Below are positions 6,451 to 7,025 of a stretch of 7,025 nucleotides of DNA, piece after piece. Position numbers and translations under genes: made by a program. A model generated the notes under the pieces. That model saw nothing but the letters and a program-made list of their open reading frames with translations. It searched no databases and was not told where the DNA came from. Position 1 is the first letter of the stretch. The number at the start of each line of letters is the position of its first letter. The stretch lies in assembly GCA_905236375.1 (NCBI GenBank), contig CAJOOW010000029.1, positions 1-7,025 on the forward strand, in the 5' to 3' direction. This stretch comes from an uncultured Alphaproteobacteria bacterium (GTDB lineage: Bacteria > Pseudomonadota > Alphaproteobacteria > RUG11792).

Positions 6451-7025
6451 TATTTAATGGTTACTTGACCGTTCATGAGGAGCGGGAGGAGTTTGTCACG
6501 GAGGGCGGTGAGTTTGGCAATTTCAACGGTATTGCTTTTTATCCTTTCGAATATAGATTTCACTTTTTTGCAGTAGAGATCTATAATTTCATTGGGAGCA
6601 ACAGACATGAAAGATTGTTCAATATCCAATGTGTTAATGGATTTGAAAACAGAGCCGGAGCCTTTCTTCTTGAGTTGTTCAATCAGCTGTTTTGTCAAAT
6701 AGAATAGGTATTCGTATTTTTCCAAATCAAATGGTTTTAAAGCATAGCAAGATTGGTTCATCGCCATCGGCTTTCCACAGACAATAAGTTTCCCTACAGA
6801 GCCTCTTGCCGTAATGAAAATTGTTTTCGGCGGATATAGTGCCGATGCACAATTGTTTAAACCATTTTCAGTGATGCATTCCTCTGTTGACAACTGAAAT
6901 ACACCCCCACAATAATCCGTAGGTCCAAAAAATGGGATATCACCGTTCCAGTATTCAGGCTTCGCTTTACTTGGGGTTCCACCAGGAAGAATTTCCATCA
7001 GCGGACAAATGTTGCTTACTTCCCA
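6450..7025 (-). CDS. hsdS: Type I restriction enzyme specificity subunit (HsdS), C-terminal part
   Basis: The frame is open to the right edge, so the N-terminal part is outside the window; 191 residues are visible. HsdS gives a type I restriction-modification complex its DNA target and bridges two HsdM subunits. The fragment begins with the usual entry to a target recognition domain: W-E-V, then GGTPSKAKPEYWNGDIPFF. It continues with the family's LYPPKTIFITARGSVGK and MAMNQSCYALKP motifs, a YLFYLTKQLIEQLKKKGSGS segment and SINTLDIEQ. It ends with the conserved long helix (LYCKKVKSIFERI...LTALRDKLLPLLMNG), the spacer that pairs with the other conserved helix. This is therefore the second recognition domain and distal conserved region, ending in a TAA at 6452-6450. 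The ATG at 6998 is internal and not a real start. hsdM is expected upstream, beyond the window; hsdR is not visible. Confidence 0.95.
   Translation of the reverse strand, partial: WEVSNICPLMEILPGGTPSKAKPEYWNGDIPFFGPTDYCGGVFQLSTEECITENGLNNCASALYPPKTIFITARGSVGKLIVCGKPMAMNQSCYALKPFDLEKYEYLFYLTKQLIEQLKKKGSGSVFKSINTLDIEQSFMSVAPNEIIDLYCKKVKSIFERIKSNTVEIAKLTALRDKLLPLLMNGQVTIK

Noticed and set aside
6429..6707. A 92-codon + strand open frame near the end of hsdS
   Set aside because: It is antisense to the strongly conserved C-terminal part of HsdS, starts inside the opposing gene region and resembles no protein family.

Overview
The window is an accessory, defence-type region of a bacterial chromosome or mobile element. 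The organism cannot be named from the sequence. Clear AAGGA/GAGG ribosome-binding sites precede several genes, so the host uses Shine-Dalgarno initiation. The flanking genes are moderately AT-rich (sampled lines about 42-50% GC), while much of the middle is far more AT-rich (sampled lines about 13-32%). This pattern suggests acquired DNA set into a host of moderate GC.

Layout. At the left edge, on the + strand, is the 3' part of an unrecognised gene ending at 621. Every other gene lies on the - strand and reads from right to left. The right edge holds the C-terminal part of a type I restriction-modification specificity subunit (HsdS, 7025 to 6450). Ten bases after its stop comes a DUF3800-like protein (6439 to 5417). 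After a 185-bp spacer there is a compact five-gene array: a 150-aa protein built from two copies of one unit (5231-4779), a PD-(D/E)XK nuclease-like protein (about 4770-4039), a 488-aa protein with a DUF5677-like C-terminus (4052-2586), a 354-aa protein of unknown family (2596-1532), and a membrane/coiled-coil protein resembling the putative AbiC-type abortive infection family (1518-625). Its last stop codon lies three bases from the stop of the convergent left-hand gene.

How the genes may work together. Junctions in the five-gene array are overlaps of 14 and 11 bp and gaps of 8 and 13 bp, so the five proteins are probably made from one message and may form one system. Type I restriction loci often carry additional defence genes, and a nuclease fold, a three-helix membrane protein with a coiled coil and uncharacterised partners would fit an anti-phage module. 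No function has been shown here; the defence role is inferred from gene content and position. No RNA genes, CRISPR arrays, insertion sequences or convincing terminators were seen.
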